A DNA stretch of 10,145 bases, from assembly GCA_946409885.1 (NCBI GenBank), contig CAMJYF010000033.1, positions 1 to 10,145 on the forward strand, given 5' to 3'. A program made the translations under genes and the position numbers. The stretch comes from an uncultured Clostridia bacterium. Its GTDB lineage: Bacteria > Bacillota > Clostridia > Oscillospirales > Acutalibacteraceae. Positions 6,932 to 10,145 of the stretch are shown in pieces. Within the stretch, counting starts at the first letter, position 1. Each line of letters starts with the position of its first letter. The notes under the pieces are model-generated. The model was not told where the DNA came from and did no database searches. It saw nothing but the letters and a program-made list of their open reading frames with translations.

Positions 6932-7813
6932 TTATTGGGCGTAATATTGGGAGCAAAGCTGTTCAATACCGCTCAGGTCAAAATCCGCCGCCACGGCCCC
7001 CAAAAGCAGGTTTTTGGCCCAGTAGGGGTAAAAGCCGTATTTCTGGTGGATGCCGTCGGGCTCCCAAAGCGTATCCGCGTGCAGGCGGGTCAGCTCGTCA
7101 TTGTCCACAAAAACCGCCCCGATCCTTTCGCACATGGCTTTCAGGGCCGCGTTATAGGCCGGTATCTTCCCCAGCGAAGGGCTGGCGGAAAGGGCCTTGT
7201 CGTTGACTGGCAGAATGGAGCTGACGATGATCTTTGCCCCGGGAGCGGCCTCCCGCAGCTGGTTGATCCGCTCCTCCATGGAGGCGGCGTAGTCCTCGCC
7301 GGTGGGCCAGGAATCCCCTTCCGCCTCGTTCACACCGTAGGCGACGTAGATGTAGGAGGGAGAGAGGGCCCTCACGTCCGGCAGCTTGTCCGGCACGGCC
7401 CAGATGGTCTCGCCGATGCCCGCCAGCACCCGGGTGGGATCCAGAAAGCTGTACTCGGCAAAGCCCAGCGCGCGGGAATCGCCCAGCATGGCGTAATCGC
7501 TGAAATGCGACCATACGGAGCCCTGCTCCAGCTCCTCCAGACGCTCGCGGATCGCGGTCTGCCGGTTCTCTTCCTTCTGCCGCCGCAGCTCCTCTTCTTC
7601 CTGCTGGCGCAGGGTGCGCTCCACCGCGGAGGGATCCTGTCCGGAAAGCTGTTCCAGCACGGCCAGACCCTCCCGCACCTGCGGCTGCTGCTCGGATTTC
7701 GCCGCCCCGGAGGGGATACTCAGCGGTATGGAGATCAGCATCAGAATACCAACCCACGGCAGAACGAAAAGGTCCCACCGTCTCTCGTTTTTTCTACGAT
7801 TCACGCCCGTCAC
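6932..7813 (-). CDS. Membrane-tethered SGNH/GDSL hydrolase, paralogue 2
   Basis: This 293-residue protein is the first gene of the acylation cassette. Its architecture matches the SGNH protein at 2821-3678: basic N-terminus, membrane segment (about 15-34), Glu/Arg/Gln-rich coiled-coil stretch (about 62-98), then the SGNH domain. Catalytic blocks are LGDSRALG with Ser113, YGVNE with Asn162, and DGIH with Asp253 and His256. The Asn block has Glu where the paralogue and most family members have Asp (GxND). Shared landmarks with the paralogue are GSVW-HFSDY before the Ser block and FYPYWAKNLL near the end. The likely role is external esterase or acyltransferase on the glycan handled by the MBOAT protein. 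The start chosen is GTG at 7813; no in-frame ATG lies near and the ribosome site is weak, so the GTG 9 nt downstream is an alternative. A TATAAT promoter lies about 57 nt upstream. Confidence 0.9.
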   Translation of the reverse strand: MTGVNRRKNERRWDLFVLPWVGILMLISIPLSIPSGAAKSEQQPQVREGLAVLEQLSGQDPSAVERTLRQQEEEELRRQKEENRQTAIRERLEELEQGSVWSHFSDYAMLGDSRALGFAEYSFLDPTRVLAGIGETIWAVPDKLPDVRALSPSYIYVAYGVNEAEGDSWPTGEDYAASMEERINQLREAAPGAKIIVSSILPVNDKALSASPSLGKIPAYNAALKAMCERIGAVFVDNDELTRLHADTLWEPDGIHQKYGFYPYWAKNLLLGAVAADFDLSGIEQLCSQYYAQ

Positions 7814-7869
7814 ATCCCAAAATTTACCATCCCGCCGCCCTTTGCGGGACGCTTTTTCACTTCCCCATT

Positions 7870-7898
7870 ATTATATCTGTTTCGACAGATGATTACCA
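7870..7898 (-). promoter_or_regulatory. Promoter of the acylation operon with dyad in the spacer
   Basis: On the minus strand a perfect TATAAT lies at 7875-7870. At 17-nt spacing the -35 is only TGGTAA (7898-7893), which is poor, so an activator may be needed. A perfect dyad, ATCTGT-CGAA-ACAGAT (7890-7875), fills most of the spacer and touches the -10; it is well placed for a repressor and could also fold as an RNA hairpin with a CGAA loop. Expected transcription start is near 7863, about 50 nt before the GTG start. Confidence 0.6.
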
Positions 7899-7971
7899 GC
7901 AAAATTTCAATCCTGTAACGAAAATATATTGCCGTTTTTCAGCCCCTTTTTTGTGCGTGTTGTATAGTTTT

Positions 7972-8985
7972 TTATTTCACGTAATCCCTGGCCCGCGCCA
8001 TCCAGGTGGTCACCTTCGCGGGGTCTTCGGCGGACAGGTCGAAGACGCGACCGCCGCGCAGGTCGTCGTGGCAGTAGCAGTCATAGCTCAGGCCCGCGTC
8101 GTAGGTGAGCTTTATTCCCATAAAGGTACCCGTGCAGTCGTTGATGTGGTCGTGGCCGGCCACTACGGTCTTTACGTCGTCCCGGTCCACCATGGCGTTC
8201 AGCAGGCCCGCGTTGACCGGGGAATTGCCCACGGTCTCCCGCATAATGCCCTCGTAATAGCACTCCGCGGGGTTCTGGTAGATGACGCGGTATTCCGGCA
8301 GGGGGATGTGCAGCCCCAGCAGGCCGGGCACCTTGCGGCCCGCCTGTTGCTCAAACCACCGGCTGCCGTTGTAGTACCACATCACCTGATCGAACCGCAG
8401 GGTATCGTAGCCCGCCGCCCAGCCGTGCAGGCAGCTGGGGTAGGCGCACTGGTAATCCCACTTGCTGGAGGGATCTCCCAGCCGGTGCAGCCGCATGTAA
8501 TCCCCCAGGCTGTCGTGGGAATCCAGCAGCCACACATTGAACAGGGTCTCGCTGCCGTCTTCGGAGGTGATGGGCAGCACGTAGTTGGTCACGCCGCTGA
8601 CCTCCTCCGGCCCCCGCTTGCTGATGCAGTGGCTCATCTCCTCATACACCGCCATCTGCGAAAAGGGCTTGTTCTCGTCGCAGTCGTGGTTGCCGAAGGT
8701 GTGGGCCCAGGGGATATTCCGCTGGGCCATCACCGCGTTCAGGTCGGCAAGGTAGCCCCGCAGGTTTTCCGCGCTTTCCAGCGCGTCGTGGTCGGCCACG
8801 TCGCCCAGCATCAGCAGCAGATCGGGCTTTACCCCGTCCAGCAGCGCGGCCAGGTCGCGGGTCAGGCGCTTGTCATAGCGGACGATCCCGTGCAGGTCGC
8901 TGATGGAAAGAATGCGGAACCTGCCGTCGTGAAACCGCAGCGGCAGCTTGTTGGGAATGGCGTAGGAAGATTCGTATTCAAACAT
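7972..8985 (-). CDS. Calcineurin-like metallophosphoesterase, Dcr2-like
   Basis: This is a 337-residue protein with the full set of metal-binding blocks of the metallophosphoesterase fold: SDLHG (Asp30, His32), LGDVADHD (Asp62), GNHD (99-101 with Asn99, His100), LHIPLPEY (His226) and AGHDHIND (His278, His280). The layout, with GNHD followed by a long insert and H-x-P-LPEY, matches the purple-acid-phosphatase-like group that includes yeast Dcr2. These are phosphatases of varied, mostly unknown substrate. No signal peptide is present, so it is probably cytoplasmic. The longest frame starts at ATG 9018, but that ATG lies within the promoter -10; ATG 8985 has AGAGG 7 nt upstream and is chosen. 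It is probably a single-gene unit: 158 nt and a separate promoter lie before the next gene. No clear terminator hairpin was seen after the stop. Confidence 0.92.
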   Translation of the reverse strand: MFEYESSYAIPNKLPLRFHDGRFRILSISDLHGIVRYDKRLTRDLAALLDGVKPDLLLMLGDVADHDALESAENLRGYLADLNAVMAQRNIPWAHTFGNHDCDENKPFSQMAVYEEMSHCISKRGPEEVSGVTNYVLPITSEDGSETLFNVWLLDSHDSLGDYMRLHRLGDPSSKWDYQCAYPSCLHGWAAGYDTLRFDQVMWYYNGSRWFEQQAGRKVPGLLGLHIPLPEYRVIYQNPAECYYEGIMRETVGNSPVNAGLLNAMVDRDDVKTVVAGHDHINDCTGTFMGIKLTYDAGLSYDCYCHDDLRGGRVFDLSAEDPAKVTTWMARARDYVK

Positions 8986-8992
8986 GGCAGTA

Positions 8993-8997
8993 CCTCT
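8993..8997 (-). promoter_or_regulatory. Ribosome binding site that fixes the phosphoesterase start
   Basis: AGAGG on the minus strand ends 7 nt before the ATG at 8985. Together with the promoter at 9017-9045 it argues against the in-frame ATG at 9018, which would lie upstream of the expected transcription start. Confidence 0.75.
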
Positions 8998-9016
8998 TTT
9001 TTGAAATGGTAATTTC

Positions 9017-9045
9017 ATTGTATCAACTCATAACGGAATTGTCAA
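9017..9045 (-). promoter_or_regulatory. SigmaA-type promoter of the metallophosphoesterase gene
   Basis: The minus strand reads TTGACA (9045-9040), exactly 17 bases, then TACAAT (9022-9017). The -35 is consensus and the -10 differs at one base. Transcription should begin near 9010, giving a leader of about 25 nt to the ATG at 8985. A 12-bp palindrome overlaps the upstream edge of the -35. Confidence 0.85.
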
Positions 9046-9056
9046 AACAATTGTTT
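9045..9056. promoter_or_regulatory. Perfect 12-bp palindrome, candidate operator
   Basis: AAACAATTGTTT is perfectly self-complementary and lies between two divergent genes, touching the -35 of the phosphoesterase promoter and about 70 nt before the lipoprotein start. Its position would suit a dimeric regulator of one or both genes. No regulator gene is in the window. Confidence 0.4.
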
Positions 9057-9084
9057 CCCCGCGCAACATATTTTCCCCCTCCGG

Positions 9085-9095
9085 TATCATATAAA
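9085..9095 (+). promoter_or_regulatory. Weak -10 candidate for the lipoprotein gene
   Basis: TATCAT (9085-9090) or the overlapping TATAAA (9090-9095) could be a -10 hexamer about 30-40 nt before the start codon. No matching -35 was found at normal spacing, so this is tentative. Confidence 0.3.
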
Positions 9096-9126
9096 TGAAA
9101 AGAAGCCAAAGAAAGGATCTGAGACG

Positions 9127-9951
9127 ATGAAAAAACGGATCGCGTTACTGTGCGCCGCGGCGCTGCTGCTGGGGGCGGCCGCCTGCGGAAAGACCTCTGC
9201 CCCCGGGGAGACCGCCGCCCCGGAAAGCGAAACGGCGGCAACGGAGGAAACCACGGCCCCCCAGGGGGAGGGCCTGCTGCTGCGGGTGATCGACGGCGGC
9301 GGCACCGGGATGCTCACGCTGGCGGGGGAGACCGCCGGGGACGTGTACACCGCCAGCGCCGACGAGTTGACCGTCTATCTGGACGGGCAGCCCTCCTCCG
9401 CCGACGCGCTGGCAAACGGAATGCTGCTTACGGTAGAACCGGGCTATGAGCTGCTGGAGACCTGGCCGGCGCAGTTCGCGGGGGCCGCCGTATCTGCCGA
9501 AACCCCCGGGAAAAACGAGGGTTACGGCGACCTGTGCGGGCTGTACCTTTCCGTATTGGAGGACCTGTGGAACAACGACGAGGCGCTGAACGCGGAGATC
9601 GCCTATATCAGCGTGGATCTTTCCGCCGCGCCGGGCGGCCTTTCCGAAGGGGAGCGGACGGCGCTGGCGTGGCTGTTCGCCGGACGGCACAACGCCCAGC
9701 CCCTGACCATGAGCTTTGAGGAGCTGAAGGAAAACGGCTACGTGAACGAAACGGAGCTGTACTGGAAGGACGGCGTGCTGCTCAGCCTGAAGGCGACGGA
9801 CAACGAAAAGCAGAGCGAAAAAAAGATCACCTTCGACGCGGAAAAATGGCGCAGCGGCACCGGGGCCATCTTCTTCAACGGCTGCACCGCCAAACGCGGC
9901 AAGGGGCCGCAGTGGGAGCCCTACCAGCCCGGCAGCTTTTCCATCGCGTGA
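9127..9951 (+). CDS. Lipoprotein of unknown function
   Basis: This 274-residue protein begins with a lipoprotein signal: MKKR, a hydrophobic core, then LGAAAC with Cys20 as the lipid-attachment residue. A Thr/Ala/Glu-rich linker (about 22-46) follows, typical of Clostridia surface lipoproteins. Next is a small predicted beta domain (about 49-115), with LLLRVIDGG, LTVYLDGQP and LLTVEPGYELLETWPAQF, that resembles the short OB- or barrel-like domains in many Oscillospiraceae lipoproteins. Residues 130-274 form a second, probably alpha/beta domain with YLSVLEDLWNNDEALN and the ending GAIFFNGCTAKRGKGPQWEPYQPG. No enzyme motif was recognised. The start is supported by AAAGGA about 9 nt before the ATG and by the signal peptide. 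It is the only plus-strand gene, divergent from the phosphoesterase, and no convincing terminator was found directly after it. Confidence 0.88.
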   Translation: MKKRIALLCAAALLLGAAACGKTSAPGETAAPESETAATEETTAPQGEGLLLRVIDGGGTGMLTLAGETAGDVYTASADELTVYLDGQPSSADALANGMLLTVEPGYELLETWPAQFAGAAVSAETPGKNEGYGDLCGLYLSVLEDLWNNDEALNAEIAYISVDLSAAPGGLSEGERTALAWLFAGRHNAQPLTMSFEELKENGYVNETELYWKDGVLLSLKATDNEKQSEKKITFDAEKWRSGTGAIFFNGCTAKRGKGPQWEPYQPGSFSIA

Positions 9952-9967
9952 CCGCGGGCGTTCGACG

Positions 9968-10000
9968 AGTCGGAAGTAGGAAGTGGGAAGTCGGAAGTCG
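9968..10000 (+). repeat. Heptameric tandem repeat, AGTNGGA units
   Basis: Four full 7-base units follow each other (AGTCGGA, AGTAGGA, AGTGGGA, AGTCGGA) and a partial fifth (AGTCG). Only the fourth base varies. It starts 17 nt after the lipoprotein stop. The period and GGAA core recall the AATGCGG heptamers at 2616-2646. Confidence 0.75.
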
Positions 10001-10006
10001 TTCATG

Positions 10007-10021
10007 GGTAAGGACTTTACC
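10007..10021. repeat. Small inverted repeat
   Basis: GGTAA-GGACT-TTACC forms a perfect 5-bp stem with a 5-nt loop, directly after the heptamer repeats. There is no T-run on either side, so it is not an intrinsic terminator by itself. Confidence 0.35.
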
Positions 10022-10089
10022 TCGCAAAAAAGCTGAAATGCCCTTAAATCTTTGGACAAAGGTGGATTGAAATAAAAAACCGGCTTGAT

Positions 10090-10145
10090 TGTGGACCCGT
10101 CAAGATTTTTGGACAAATAAAGTTCGTAAAATTTGAAAACTATCC
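10090..10145. mobile_element. Possible end of an insertion sequence, cut by window edge
   Basis: The sequence becomes AT-rich and contains TGTGGACCCGTCAAG followed by TTTTTGGACA. The TG start and GGACC/GGACA spacing resemble terminal repeats of IS3-like elements. TTTGGACAAA also occurs at 10051-10060 and again at 10108-10117. No transposase is in the window. CTTGA (10084-10088) and TCAAG (10100-10104) followed by ATTTTT could instead be a weak terminator. Confidence 0.3.

Noticed and set aside
7951..9012. 353-codon plus-strand frame opposite the phosphoesterase
   Set aside because: Low-complexity Val/Ala/Gln/His translation; the opposite strand has all metallophosphoesterase motifs.
9968..10021. 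CRISPR-like array
   Set aside because: Seven-base units without spacers; there is no repeat-spacer structure and no cas gene.
9145..10116. 323-codon minus-strand frame opposite the lipoprotein
   Set aside because: No signal peptide or domain pattern, and it runs through the heptamer repeat; the plus-strand lipobox protein is far more convincing.

Overview
The window looks like a GC-rich Clostridia genome, most plausibly from the Oscillospiraceae/Ruminococcaceae. This is inferred from the neighbourhood type (DUF4358 next to MBOAT and DHHW genes), sigmaA-type promoters, GGAGG-type ribosome sites and GTG/TTG starts. No rRNA or tRNA was seen. All genes but the last lie on the minus strand, so the window reads right to left. 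GC-rich codons leave long open frames opposite nearly every gene; these were treated as shadows.

Right end: a lipoprotein of unknown function (9127-9951, +) diverges from a Dcr2-like metallophosphoesterase (7972-8985, -). The phosphoesterase has an excellent promoter (TTGACA-17-TACAAT) whose -10 covers the longest-frame ATG, so the start was moved to 8985. Downstream of the lipoprotein lie heptameric GGAAGTN repeats and AT-rich sequence resembling the end of an insertion sequence that continues outside the window.

Centre (7813 to 2821, -): a five-gene cassette reads SGNH hydrolase (tethered) > DUF4358 > MBOAT acyltransferase > DHHW/AlgX-like protein > second tethered SGNH hydrolase. It starts at a TATAAT promoter with a perfect dyad and ends at a probable terminator overlapping the last stop codon. 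It is best read as a machine that carries acyl (probably acetyl) groups across the membrane and adds, and perhaps removes, them on an extracytoplasmic glycan. The two SGNH proteins are clear paralogues bracketing the operon.

Between this cassette and the next operon is a roughly 190-bp element with 32-bp imperfect inverted ends made of heptamers, with nested internal hairpins (MITE-like).

Left end (2537 to 1, -): a strong promoter (TTGACT-17-TATGAT) drives a secreted barrel-type putative glycoside hydrolase, then a GH30-family glycoside hydrolase that has no signal peptide and runs off the left edge. The promoters of the glycan-cleavage operon and the acylation operon share a 10-base core in their spacers, which hints at common control but is unproven.
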